This document shows positions 1 to 10,609 of a stretch of DNA of 64,000 nucleotides, piece by piece; position 1 is the first letter of the stretch, and every line of letters begins with the position of its first letter. Under the pieces are notes generated by a model. The model saw only the letters and a list, made by a program, of their open reading frames with translations. It was not told the origin of the DNA and did not search any database. Both the position numbers and the translations under genes were made by a program. Source of the stretch: Musa acuminata AAA Group (Eukaryota > Streptophyta > Magnoliopsida > Zingiberales > Musaceae); NCBI RefSeq assembly GCF_036884655.1, contig NC_088340.1, positions 6,159,501 through 6,223,500 of the forward strand, given 5' to 3'.

Positions 1-1576
1 ATATCATTTAAAAGCACATTACGATGCTAAAAACATTAGGGGAATTTATATTATATATTTCTTTAACTCAACAAATTAATGTTAACCACATAAAGAAGTG
101 GTTAGCTTGGGTTTTCTAGATGAATGATGGATTTTAACATTTGGAGGGATAAATATGTTTGTCATATGAAAATTTGTAAAGACAAATATGTTATTTCCAA
201 ACTTCGCAACGTTATATATGTATAACCGTAATTTTCTTTTGTTCAGTTACAAGGAGAAAAGCACTTAGGCAATTCTTCTGTTCCTCCACAGAAGGAAGGC
301 AAAGGGTATAGGTGATGCTTTTTATAGTTCTAGCTTAAGGTAGCACCGTCAATTAAGGATGGTGTTGGCAGATTTCACTCAAACCATCTCGGCCCCACCA
401 CTCAAAAACCTCAACCCATTCCTGGCACACAAAATTTGATAGTAATGGTTCCTCCCCTCACCTGCACCACAACCTATTCCGCCTATGGTAGTAATACACG
501 TGTCATTGACACATGCATTAATCATATATGTAAAAAAGTAGGAGAAATTACTTGTATGAAATTGCAGGGGCTGGGATTTTACATGGGGCAAGGTGATTAA
601 AGATAAGGCAGGACAAGCTTCAACACAGGGTTAAGTGATTCATCCCTGCTCTGGTCCTCATCGATTTTTTAATATTATATGTCAATTACACCTGATTCTC
701 CAGATAAAATTGGTCAAATATGGCTCAACCGAGCTGGTGTACCATGGGTCCAATTTAAAATTGTCATCTGTCATCGGCACGTAAAAAACCATACAAGAAA
801 ATATCAACAGTCTTACTCAAGACTCAAGAGAACATATCATTTTTCTTGCTCTACAGATCACATTAAAAACAATCTCAGTATGTATCGTTGTGTAGATAGC
901 GAAGATCAGATCACAAGTTTATATATTATAAATCTAATTATGAGCAACAAAAACATGAAGCAAACATCATTTATCCATTTTTATGTGAATTACATGATGA
1001 AAACTTTACTGCACATAAAAATTTAAAATTTAAAGAAAGAACTGCCACAAACATCACAGAAATTATTATAATTACCTTCAAACCTAACGTACAAAAAATA
1101 GTAGCCAAAAAGGATGGAATTGTCTCAACTAAAATATGTTTTTTTTCCTTGTTGCGTATTTAATCAAGATTGATAACATAAGGTATTATGATAAGCAACC
1201 AATCTAGGGCCATCAGATTAGATAGACAATTAGAGTTACTTGCATTAATCTTAAAACCAGTGCAAGTTTACTTATTCTCCTTCCTCATTCTTCTGATTTC
1301 AATCTCAAAACATGGTTTTATAACTACCTTGCTTCTACTACTACCATTGAACAATAAATATTTTACTTTTATTTATTAAAAGACATTTAAATCCATTGAT
1401 TTCTGCAACAAAGCAAGTGAATATGATGGCTGCATTCTTAATTTGAACTTGTGAGGATAATGAAATTTCGTTCTAACATAATATGACTACATAACATGAA
1501 TATCAATCTATATATCTTGCAACCAATAACAATATCTTTAACACAAATACAACAAACTGAAGTTTCATTCCAGAAC
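1..1576. other. Non-coding, intron or flank of the helicase gene
   Basis: This AT-rich stretch has no open frame with family resemblance. The helicase exon on its right ends at a GT donor (1576-1575), so by gene logic this should be intron. I looked on the minus strand for the next expected helicase block (the DEAH box, motif II) and did not see it, so the intron is at least about 1.57 kb or the gene is broken. Confidence 0.5.
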
Positions 1577-3986
1577 CTGAACTTCTCGTAGCAGAATGCC
1601 ATCAGTCATGAATTTGATGGAACAGCTTTTCCCAATCAACTTGTCATGCCTAACTTGAAAACCAACCTCCTTTCCAAGACCAAGTCCTAGTTCAAATGAC
1701 ACTCTCTTGGCAGTGGCAAGAACTGCAACACGCCGTGGTTGGGTCACTCCAATTATTCCTTTTCTATCACTACGAAGACTTGAACCAAAGCCAGCTTCAT
1801 ACAAGAACTGCAGCATGTCATTCCACCAAGAAATAATGTATATTCAGCAACATAGGAAGTATTAAACTACTAATATCACAAAATAAGGTTAATGACTGTG
1901 TGAGATGGTGTATGTATAGTGAAAGTGTACCTGAGGAACCTGTGTAGTCTTACCACATCCTGTTTCTCCACATAAAATTACAATAAAATGCTCATTAATA
2001 GCTTCCATTATCTCCTGCTCCATCATGATTATTGGGAGATCTTTTCTGTGTTCTTCAACCTCACGTGGCCGTGATATATGGACCACAGTGGTAGCATTAA
2101 CATGCTCCTGAACAGTCAAATCAGTAATGCCTTCTATTTCTTGGTATTTCTTATCTGAATAACCTAGCATATTATCCTGCAAGGAGGTTAAGAAGCTACT
2201 CATTAGTCAGAACTGGAAGGACATCATCTCTGGATCCTGATTCTACAATTTTCAAGTTAGTCCACACATCCACATATGAAAGAATACAACAGGGACCACA
2301 GTGGCCCTGCTCTTGATAGGAATGCTCATGACATCAACATTTCCTAGTAAACACAATGCTATCAGGAAATAAGGGATGTAATTGCTGTATTGTAAGAAAT
2401 ATAAGCTAGTAATGATGCAGAATATTGGTCTATCGGAAAAAAGGAGTCATTAGTGATAGGTCCTGGTCCAACAAGTTACACCCATCTGAAGTACTAAAAA
2501 TTTATAGTCCACCTGAAAATCCATTTCGGTTAGATGCAAATAAAAATAATTTTATTTTTGTAAGATAGAAGAAAACAAAGATGCAAATAAAAAAAGACAT
2601 GGAAATTACTATTACCACATTTATAAAGAAAAGATGTAAATAGATGTAAACAGACAAAAGAGACAGAAGAAAAATCATTCTCCACCAGAACAAAGAGGTA
2701 TAGGCTAGTTATCAAGGAGATGTTAAGAACATGATGCCACTGATAAGAAGTCTGGTAAAGGATGTGGCACATAGAAGCATAGAGAAATGACTTGTATGCC
2801 AATGCCCACCTGTGCAAGAATGTCATAACCATCATAGCTAGCGGTGGTTGATGAACACTTCTGATCCGCTATCGCTGAAGCACTCATGTTAGTTTCCCTA
2901 ACTTTTGGAGAGGGCAATGGAACATCAATAGACAAGTTATGATTGTTGTCATCTATTTTCATACATTTTTCTGGGAGGGTGATGTCAACACCAACATCAT
3001 TTCGGAGGCTTTGAATAGGATCAACTTCCAAGGCGGCTTCATCATCATTAAAGACATTTGGATGGTGTTTTTCCTTAAATGGCAATATATCTTCAGGCAC
3101 CTCCAGACCTGCTTTGGAAATTTGTACAGCACGAAATCGTCTTTCCTTGAAAGTCTCAGCCTACATCAGGAAGTCATTACTCAATAGAATGAGAAAGATA
3201 AATCCAAGCACAATGTAACAAATGATACTAGCTTGATTCCACATACTCGACCTATAGTTCCTGAAGAATGCAAAAGAGAATATGCACCATCCCAAATCTT
3301 GTGCTCCCTGCACCAAGTCATCATGTAAATAGGTAACTCAACATTGTCAATAAATGATACCGGAGATTAAAAAAATGTTAACACATAATCAAACTAGAAA
3401 AATAAAAGGCAACATACTCCAAAATTTTAATGCTTTTTTCTTGCAACAACTTCTTTTGCCTCTCCTCCTGCAAAAACCACATGTTAATATATAAGCATAA
3501 CCGGTAAATGAAGATAACTAAACAATGGGGAGAATTTTTCTCAATTCACCTCCAATTGTCTCAGTTTCCTTTGCTTGGATTTGCTCAGAGTTTGAATTTC
3601 CTTCTTCTTGGCCTTCTTAAAATCCAAAACAAGGACAAAAAAGACTTTTATGCCACCCAAGAACAACAATTGGTAAAATTAAAAAATGTATAGCTGACTA
3701 AACGAGATTCATTGACTTGTTCATTACATTGCTCTTTACTTTCAATTTGTTCTTTTTCTTCCCCGGTAAAATAATCGCATTGCTTCCACCGCCATCACAA
3801 CTCCTGAACAGGACAAGAACCAAAAATTGTATCAATTATACGTTAAACGTCATCAACTCAACATTTACGAAACATAAGAATTAGAAAGAACAGCACATAC
3901 TTCCAGCTTTCCTCGATTCCTGCCGGCATTAGCAATTCAACTTCGTCCAAAGACTGGTCAGCATTATTTGCAACATTCGACCTCAT
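1577..3986 (-). CDS. DHX37: DEAH-box ATP-dependent RNA helicase, DHX37/Dhr1 type, 5' part only
   Basis: Eight exons join in frame on the minus strand: 3986-3901, 3803-3728, 3615-3550, 3467-3418, 3307-3247, 3160-2810, 2176-1931 and 1807-1577, 389 codons in all. The first 270 or so residues are charged and low in complexity, including a Lys/Glu-rich stretch typical of the N-terminal extension of this family. Exon 7 holds Walker A (GETGCGKTT, motif I). Exon 8 holds motif Ia (TQPRRVAV) and motif Ib (TDGILLREV). The DEAH box, motif VI and the C-terminal OB-fold are absent, because the last visible exon ends at a donor (CAG|GTTCTG) near the left edge. Known members act in the nucleolus, remodelling U3 snoRNA-pre-rRNA contacts during small-subunit biogenesis; that role here is by homology. 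Dhr1/DHX37 fits the N-terminal block better than other DEAH helicases. The ATG at 3986 is the first in frame with the exon chain. Confidence 0.87.
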
Positions 3987-4640
3987 TCTCAACCAATTTA
4001 TTCAAATTCAAGAAATTCACTTGCCAAAGAAGACGAACTGCGGGAAAAAAATCAAGTGTCAAAGAACAAAATTACTAAATCATAGAAATGTTGCCCAATT
4101 TTGATGCCTGGCCTGAATTAGGCGCCGGCGTACCAAAGCACTGGACAATACCAATCGGAAACAAAAGAAAGGAATAAAGAAAAGACGAAATCCCAAATCA
4201 AGAAAAGAAAACAAGAGAGGAGAGGGGAGGGGGACGAGACACTTGTTCGTATTCTGTCCTTCCAGATCGTGAAGAGGAGGGCAATTCGCGGGGAGTGGGT
4301 AGGGCGGCTCCAATTCGCGGCCACGAGGAGAGGGCGAAGAGCTCGGAAGGAGGAAAAGAGTGAGGAGCATGTAGGGCGGCGAAGCGGTGGCAGTTCCAGG
4401 TCGCGGTGGAGGGAGGAGAGAAGAAGGAAGAAAATAAGAGAGCAGGAGAAGATATCGAACCAGTTCTCGCAGAATCAGCGGTCAAGCGGCGATTGATCTC
4501 GAAGAGAGAGAGCCGCCGGGTAATCGGACGAAGTAGGGCACGAGAGTGAAGGCAAGGAGTCGAGTCGCAGGCACGCGAGTGGAGACTCCTGGGCGCGTCG
4601 ATTTAGGGTTTTGGAACGAGAGAATTATCGTCCGCCACGC
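3987..4640 (-). promoter_or_regulatory. Helicase 5' UTR and promoter region
   Basis: This is a purine-rich (plus strand), relatively GC-rich block directly upstream of the helicase start. It is typical of the transcribed leader of a housekeeping plant gene. Several overlapping open frames occur here but none has a family-like sequence. No clear TATA box was seen. The transcription start cannot be placed from sequence alone. Confidence 0.4.
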
Positions 4641-5323
4641 CAATTCGTGATTTCGTTCATATTCGAGTCGGCTTTTCTCCCGGCCTTTTTAATTCCCAAT
4701 GAAAGGTGAGACTCTATTATCGGTATTATAATAATATTATTATTATCAGCAGGGTAAGGTGATTTATTCTTTTTTTAGTTTTTTTTTCCATATATCCTAA
4801 TTTTTATTTTTCTTATTTATTTTTTTAGTACCTTAAATACTTTTCATCATCATCACATTCTTTTTCGGATTATCATTGTCGATCGTCATTTTTGTCCCAT
4901 CGTTCTTACCTTTTACCTATCGTGAACGTGGCATCATCAATGACAAACTTATAAGTCAAGCATCAAAACATATATATATATATATATATATATATTCTAA
5001 GTTGTTGGATCATGTCACACTCGAGGATTGAATACAAAATAATTCACTATTCATTCCTCATCTATATTTTCCACACTGTCACTCACTTACCAGAATACAT
5101 ATTAATATAGTAATGAATGCCTCAGCAACGAAGCATTTTCCAATCGACAAACTGGTTGCTGAAATGTGAAACCTCGCATGCTCTCCATCCGACATTTCAT
5201 ATAGAAGATTACTACTTCCCTCCATAAAGAACGACTGCAGTCAACGAATCAACGCAGCAACGCTGTACATCGTTGACATGCAACAACTCCCAAGCACGAC
5301 CCACCTACCATGCCGGTTCGCAC
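4641..5323. other. Intergenic, AT-rich
   Basis: No gene is visible. The stretch contains T-rich tracts, a short TA microsatellite at about 4970-4995, and the distal promoter of the first PR-10 gene. Around 5245-5320 it matches the upstream region of the third PR-10 gene (CAACGCTGTAC and the following CCCACCTACC), so the shared promoter begins here. Confidence 0.6.
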
Positions 5324-5331
5324 TATAAGTA
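5324..5331 (+). promoter_or_regulatory. TATA box of PR-10 copy 1
   Basis: TATAAGTA lies about 85 bases before the start codon. The same octamer sits at the equivalent place in copy 3, with long matches on both sides. In copy 2 the equivalent site reads TATAAATA and the surrounding bases differ. Confidence 0.65.
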
Positions 5332-5361
5332 CTGACGCAAAGATCATCGTCTTCCACACCA

Positions 5362-6270
5362 CTCCTCACCACAAGAAGCTTCATTAGCCCAGCCTTTTCG
5401 ATCCTCCAATCCCCATGGCTTCTGGTTCTTGGACGCTCGAGATCGAGTCCTCCGTCGAGGCATCTCGCCTGTTCAAGGCCGCCGTCCTCGACTGGCACTC
5501 CTTGGCCCCCAAGATTGCGCCGGAGATCGTCGTAAGCGGCGCCGTCATCGAAGGTGAAGGTAGCGTCGGGGCCGTGAGGCAACTCAACTTCTCACCAGGT
5601 AGTGATCCACTTCCATCATCCCTTTGACCTGCGTTGCAGAAGGGAGCATACGGTAACTAACGTTACTGTGTGTCTGCAGCGTTACCATTCGGCTACGTGA
5701 AGGAGCGGCTGGACTTTGTGGACATGGACAAGTTCGAGTGCAAGCAGACGCTCGTGGAAGGAGGCCACATCGGGAGCAAGCTGGAGACGGCGACGTCTCA
5801 TTTCAAGTTCCAGCCGGCAGCCGGTGGGGGATGTGTGTTGAAGGTTGTGACCACCTACAAGCTACTGCCCGGGGCTGAGGACGACCAGGGCGAGACGATG
5901 AAGTCCAAGGAGACGGTGACCGGAATCATCAAGGCCGCGGAAGCCTACCTGTTGGCCCACCCTGACGCCTACCTGTAGAGCTGCATGCTCTCTCTCTCTC
6001 TCTCTCAGGCTTTCGAGTTTCTTTTCTTTCAGCATCACAAGGCAGTCATGGAGAGAGTGAGTGCGTTTGGTTGTCGTATTAAACAACAATATATTGTGAA
6101 CGAATAAAAGATAATGCTCTTTCTAGATACGATTGGTCTGTTCACTGTCGCAAATTTCTCCTACAGAATTCAATGTCAGAGTCATTTGCAATCTTTATAG
6201 GTGATGAGTTCTCATGATCACTATGGACTCATCGTAGTCTACAACAAAGTGTTGATGAAACTGCTAATTA
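5362..6270 (+). repeat. Left arm of the PR-10 inverted duplication
   Basis: This arm, from the 5' UTR through the intron, the second exon, a CT microsatellite and about 290 bases of 3' flank, reappears in reverse complement at 9591-10510. Differences are few: two amino-acid changes in the coding part and scattered single bases in the flank. The arms are separated by about 3.3 kb that holds a deleted Copia element. Confidence 0.85.
5415..5978 (+). CDS. PR10: PR-10 / Bet v 1 family protein, copy 1
   Basis: Two exons, 5415-5598 and 5680-5978, encode 160 residues, the usual length for Bet v 1/PR-10 proteins. The single phase-1 intron interrupts codon 62, the canonical position in this family. 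A Gly-rich loop (EGEGSVG, about residues 46-52) matches the conserved P-loop-like motif. The C-terminal part (KAAEAYLLAHPDAYL) forms the long amphipathic helix. Family members are small cytosolic proteins with a hydrophobic cavity that binds ligands such as sterols, cytokinins or flavonoids; many are induced by pathogens or stress, and some show RNase activity in vitro. The ligand here is unknown. The closest type by eye is the monocot AoPR1-like branch. Splice sites are GT (5599) and AG (5679). It is one of three copies, and its coding sequence is almost identical to copy 2. Confidence 0.93.
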
Positions 6271-6814
6271 AGAAGAGTCAATCATGGTAAAGTGAGTAAA
6301 CGAGTAGGTCGCACGAATCCTAACGTTGCGGTGGGCCAATTCTTTCTTGTGGTTTGACCAATTCTCTCCTATCCTCATATCAATCTGTCTTATTTCAATT
6401 AATTCGTAAAAAAAAAAAGAACAAATTCTTTTGACTGAATTCCTTTTGATATATATACATTAATTCAGTAGGTGATTTTTTTGGAAAAAACCTCCTTCTT
6501 TTTAGACTTTTTTTTGTCAAAAGTATTTCTCTTTTCATATTTCCCAATCGATGTTTCGATTTGTAATATTTTTCGGAACACCTCTAAAATGACATCGCGA
6601 AAACTTTCATCCTTTTTGATATAGCACTCTATCGCGCGACCGATCCATAGAGTACATCAAACTAATTTTTAAGTTATAATATTTTTTAATAAAATTATTA
6701 TGTTTAAAAAAATATGATAAGCATATTATTATAAATGTTTATTATTTGGTTATCCTAAACCAAATACTTATTTCTGTTAAAATAAAGAGATAAATGAGTT
6801 GTAGAAGAAGAAGT
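6271..6814. other. Spacer between PR-10 arm and Copia LTR
   Basis: This is AT-rich non-coding sequence with homopolymer runs. It is not part of the inverted repeat and has no recognisable open frame. Confidence 0.55.
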
Positions 6815-6946
6815 TGAATGTTATTGACATATCCTCCGTCTTTATATACAGGTTAGAAGGAGAAGTTTCCTCAACGGGTTAGAGGATTTCCCTCAACAGA
6901 GTAGAGAGATTTCCTCAACAGTTAGGGAAATCTCATCTACTTATCA
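6815..6946 (-). repeat. Downstream (3') LTR of the Copia element
   Basis: 132 bp, TG...CA. It contains a TATATAAAG promoter-like box on the minus strand (plus 6840-6848) and internal imperfect repeats of GAGGAAA-type motifs. It is a near copy of 8490-8621. Confidence 0.85.
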
Positions 6947-8505
6947 TGCCCCCGCAAGATGGTGCTCCTATCAAGGAGGCCAATCTTGGACTGATGTAAT
7001 GCAAACAGCTTACGAGCTATAGGCTTCGTAAGTGAGTCGGCCAATTGATCAGCTGTATGAACATGAGAAACACGGAGTTGACGGCGGACAACTTGATCAC
7101 GTACAAAGTGGAAGTCAATAGCAATATGTTTCATGCGGGAGTGGAATACCGGATTAGCGCATAGATAGGTAGCTCCAATATTATCACAATATATTGTAGG
7201 AGTGGAATCGATGTTGAGTTCCTGGAGAAGATTCGTGATCCAATTGAGTTCTGCAGTGGTAGCGGCAATGGCACGGTATTCAGCTTCAGTTGTAGACCGG
7301 GCGACTGTCTTTTGCTTCTTAGAACTCCAACTGATTGGATGAGCACCAAGGAAGATAATATACCCCGATGTGGATGTTCTATCATCAAGGTTGCCCGCCC
7401 AATCAGCATCGGCAAATGCATGAAGACGAAGTGGAGAGTGTTTACGAAAAAAGAGTCCATGATTTAGAGTCCCTTTAAGATATCGTAGAAGTCTCTTAAC
7501 CGCAGACCAGTGTAGAGTAGATGGTTGCTGCATAAACTGTGATAATTTGTTCACAGCAAATGAGATGTCTGGACGCGTGAGAGCTAAGTATTGTAAAGAG
7601 CCAACAACTTGCCGGTATTGAGTGGGTTCCGTAGCAGGACTTCCATCTGATAATTTGAGAGAACCGCTAGTAGAGATGGGGGTTGTAACTGCATTTGCAT
7701 CCTGCATGTTTGTCTTTAATAACAAATCTTGAATGTACTTGCGTTGTGATAAAAGGAGACCGGAAGATGTGAAGGTAGCTTCGACGCCCAAAAATTAGCT
7801 CAAGGGTCCGAGATCCTTAAGCGAGAATCGAGCTGCCAGCTGTTTGACGAACGCTTGGATGCTGGCGGGATTGTTGCCTGTGACAATAATATCATCCACA
7901 TATACCAGAATATACACTGTGTTTCCATGATGATGTCGCAGAAACAACGAAGTGTCAGATTTGGAGTTAAGAAAGCCGACAGAAGTCAAAAATGAGCTAA
8001 GTTGAGTGTACCAAGCTCTCGGAGCCTGACGAAGTCCATAAATGGCTTTTCGAAGTTTGCAAACATGCTGTGGATACTGAGGATGAGTAAAACCGGGGGG
8101 TTGTTGCATAAAAACATCTTCAGATAGAGATCCCTGTAGAAAGGCATTATTAACATCCAATTGTCGTAATTGCCAGCCTTTAGTGGTAGCCAGACTCAAG
8201 ATAAGCCGGATTGTAGTGGGTTTAACAACAGGACTAAACGTCTCAGTGAAATCAACTCCAGGTCGTTGATGGAACCCTTTGGCGACCAGGCGTGCCTTAT
8301 ATCGAGCAACTGAGCCATCTGGGTTCCGCTTAATTCTAAAGACCCACTTACACCCGATGATGTTTTGTGAAGGATGAAAAGGAATTAGATCCCATGTTGA
8401 ATTATGGAGGAGGGCATTATATTCCTCGCTCATGGCAATACGCCAATGCAGAGATTTTTGGGCTTGAGTGAAGGTGGTGGGTTCAATGTTGAATGTTATT
8501 GACAT
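6937..8505 (-). pseudogene. Copia pol remnant: RT and RNase H
   Basis: Two collinear pieces in the same frame (8505-7798 and 7794-6937) are separated by one in-frame TAA (7797-7795). The first piece shows RVT_2 hallmarks: the segment after NIIGCKWVFRIKRNPDG, then LDVNNAFLQG, YGLRQAPRAWY, and the catalytic YVDDIIVTG. The second holds the tail of RT and RNase H motifs (ADADWAGNLDDRTSTSGY, STTEAEYRA). The stop falls where these polyproteins normally continue into FLGVEA. The apparent ATG at 8505 lies inside the LTR, so this is a fusion frame and not a natural start. Gag, protease and integrase are absent, so the copy cannot move by itself. Confidence 0.9.
6947..6958 (-). other. Polypurine tract of the Copia element
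   Basis: On the minus strand a G-rich run (CTTGCGGGGGCA) abuts the first TG of the downstream LTR. This is where plus-strand priming normally starts in LTR retrotransposons. Confidence 0.65.
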
Positions 8506-8621
8506 ATCCTCCGTCTTTATATACAGGTTAGAAGGAGAAGTTTCCTCAACGGGTTAAAGGATTTCCCTCCACAGAGTAGAGAGATTTCCTCAACAGTTAG
8601 GGAAATCTCATCTACTTATCA
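8490..8621 (-). repeat. Upstream (5') LTR of the Copia element
   Basis: A direct copy of 6815-6946 that differs at about two bases. On its coding side it passes directly into RT sequence with no primer-binding site, so the internal deletion begins exactly at the LTR edge. A TATA-like box lies at plus 8515-8523. Confidence 0.85.
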
Positions 8622-9590
8622 ATTTCAAATCTTATTTTTATATATTATTTAGTTTCTTTTGAATTTTGAATCAACTTGTCTCGGTTATAATATTTTTTAA
8701 TACACTTACTGTATTTTTTAATATGCTTACAGTGTTTTCATGGAGATATAAAAAATACTGTAAATGAAATGATAGATCTCATACATGAGAGATTCGATCG
8801 ATTCACAATTAGATATTGCTTATTTTATCATAAGAATATTTTGAAGGATTATGACAAATATGAGATTCTCTGTGAGCAATATGAAAATGAGGTGTAGGAA
8901 AAACCAAAAAAGAGTGACTTTTTCTGATAATTCATCAAAAAAATTGCTGAAAAGAACATGGAAATCATATGTTTATAAGCTTCATAATTTAGCTGCAAGA
9001 TGAGGGTGGGATCCTTTCTATATTACTGTGATACAACCAAAAACTAGTATTCCTGCAAGTTAGGCAGCTCTTTGTTTGCATTGGGATCGACCAAAACGGT
9101 GTGAAGCCATAAGCGATTGACGAAGACTAATAGTCAAATGCTCACCTACTCCCAGCCACATGCAGTGAGCTCGTAGTCAAACTTGGCTTGACATTATAAC
9201 GCAGCTACTTTGAATCCTTTTTGTTCTATTAGAAGACCTTAGGTGGTCAAAAAAGCTTCTTTATTAATTAATTCCATGGATGATGATGAAGATGAAGATG
9301 GGGTTGGTTTAAGCTATTTTCTTCTTTCAATCTCACACTTGGTCTTTGGTTGACTTTGTGACCTACCTCTCTCTCTCTCTGAAAACATGAGCTTCTCCGG
9401 TTCTACACTTTTGACTTTCTTGGTTGGCATTGACCCACTTCTTCTGGTAGATGAGAACAGCGTGATACTTATTTGAATTGATAAATATTTATTTATTGAT
9501 TTATCTTGATAGATTGTTAAGTCAGATTTTTATTATTCGATATAAATATCAATTCAGATTAACTCTTCTTGATTTAGCACGTCACCTATA
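8622..9590. other. Spacer between Copia element and right PR-10 arm
   Basis: AT-rich non-coding sequence with a short CT tract at about 9368-9380. No gene or family-like frame was seen on either strand. Confidence 0.55.
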
Positions 9591-10510
9591 AAACTAGTAG
9601 TTTCATCAACACTTTGTTATAGACTACAATGAGTCCATAGTGATCATGAGAACTCATCACCTATAAAGATTGCAAATGACTCTGACATTGAATTCTGTAG
9701 GAGAAATTTGCGACAGTGAACAGATCAATCGTATCTAGAAAGAGCATTATCTTTTATTCGTTCACAATATATTGTTGTTTAATACGACAACCAAACGCAC
9801 TCACTCTCTCCATGACTGCCTTGTGATGCTGAAAGAAAAGAAACTCGAAAGCCTGAGAGAGAGAGAGAGAGAGAGAGCATGCAGCTCTACAGGTAGGCGT
9901 CAGGGTTGGCCAACAGGTAGGCTTCCGCGGCCTTGATGATTCCGGTCACCGTCTCCTTGGACTTCATCGTCTCGCCCTGGTCGTCCTCAGCCCCGGGCAG
10001 TAGCTTGTAGGTGGTCACAACCTTCAACACACATCCCCCACCGGCTGTCGGCTGGAACTTGAAATGAGACGTCGCCGTCTCCAGCTTGCTCCCGATATGG
10101 CCTCCTTCCACGAGCGTCTGCTTGCACTCGAACTTGTCCATGTCCACAAAGTCCAGCCGCTCCTTCACGTAGCCGAATGGTAATGCTGCAGACACACAGT
10201 AACGTTAGTTACCGTATGCTCCCTGCTGTAACGCAAGTCAAAGGGATGATGGAAGTGGATCACTACCTGGTGAGAAGTTGAGTTGCCTCACGGCCCCGAC
10301 GCTACCTTCACCTTCGATGACGGCGCCGCTCACGACGATCTCCGGCGCGATCTTGGGAGCCAAGGAGTGCCAGTCGAGGACGGCGGCCTTGAACAGGCGA
10401 GATGCCTCGACGGAGGACTCGATCTCGAGCGTCCAAGAACCGGAAGCCATGGGGGGTTTGGAGGATCGAGAAGGCTGGGCTGATGAAGCTTCTTGAGGTG
10501 GTGAGGAAGA
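9591..10510 (-). repeat. Right arm of the PR-10 inverted duplication
   Basis: Reverse complement of 5362-6270. Homology runs from the 3' flank (TTTCATCAACACTTTGTTAT...) through the GA tract, both exons and the intron into the 5' leader, then falls off sharply upstream, where copy 2 has a different promoter. Confidence 0.85.
9887..10450 (-). CDS. PR10: PR-10 / Bet v 1 family protein, copy 2
   Basis: Exons 10450-10267 and 10185-9887 encode 160 residues with the same phase-1 intron at codon 62. Relative to copy 1 I see two changes: Ala to Thr in FQP(A/T)AGGG and His to Asn in LLA(H/N)PDAYL. The Gly-rich loop and C-terminal helix are intact and there is no sign of decay. The gene faces copy 1 tail to tail. 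Its promoter (TATAAATA, 10527-10534) is less similar to those of copies 1 and 3 than the gene bodies are to each other. Expression may therefore differ even though the proteins are almost the same. Function as for the family: a cytosolic ligand-binding stress protein, with the ligand unknown. Confidence 0.93.
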
Positions 10511-10526
10511 TGAGGTTTGGGGTGGG

Positions 10527-10534
10527 TATTTATA
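10527..10534 (-). promoter_or_regulatory. TATA box of PR-10 copy 2
   Basis: TATAAATA on the minus strand, about 77 bases upstream of the start codon. A conserved block about 50 bases further upstream (TTGTACAGCGTTGTTG on the plus strand, near 10586-10601) is shared with the other two copies and may be a common cis element. Confidence 0.65.
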
Positions 10535-10609
10535 GGTGGAGATGGACATCATGGTAGATGGCGGTATGGTTGCATGTCAAACTTGTACAGCGTTGTTGGT
10601 ATGATCTTA

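Larger units (their letters stand above)
6815..8621 (-). mobile_element. Internally deleted Copia (Ty1-type) LTR retrotransposon
   Basis: Two direct 132-bp terminal repeats (6815-6946 and 8490-8621) flank a reverse transcriptase/RNase H region read on the minus strand. On that strand each repeat begins TGATAAG and ends CATTCA, the TG...CA rule for LTRs. The purine-rich primer site (TTGCGGGGGCA) sits directly inside the downstream LTR. Gag, protease, integrase and the tRNA primer site are missing: the coding sequence runs straight out of the upstream LTR into the start of the RT domain. The two LTRs differ at only about two positions, which suggests recent activity or recent conversion. I could not find a matching 5-bp target duplication. 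The element lies between the two arms of the PR-10 inversion. Confidence 0.85.

Noticed and set aside
4080..4496. Several overlapping frames of 60-96 codons upstream of the helicase
   Set aside because: They lie in the purine-rich helicase leader, overlap each other on both strands, and resemble no family.
5241..5587. Minus-strand frames opposite PR-10 copy 1 exon 1
   Set aside because: Antisense shadows of a GC-rich exon. The same shadows occur opposite copies 2 and 3.
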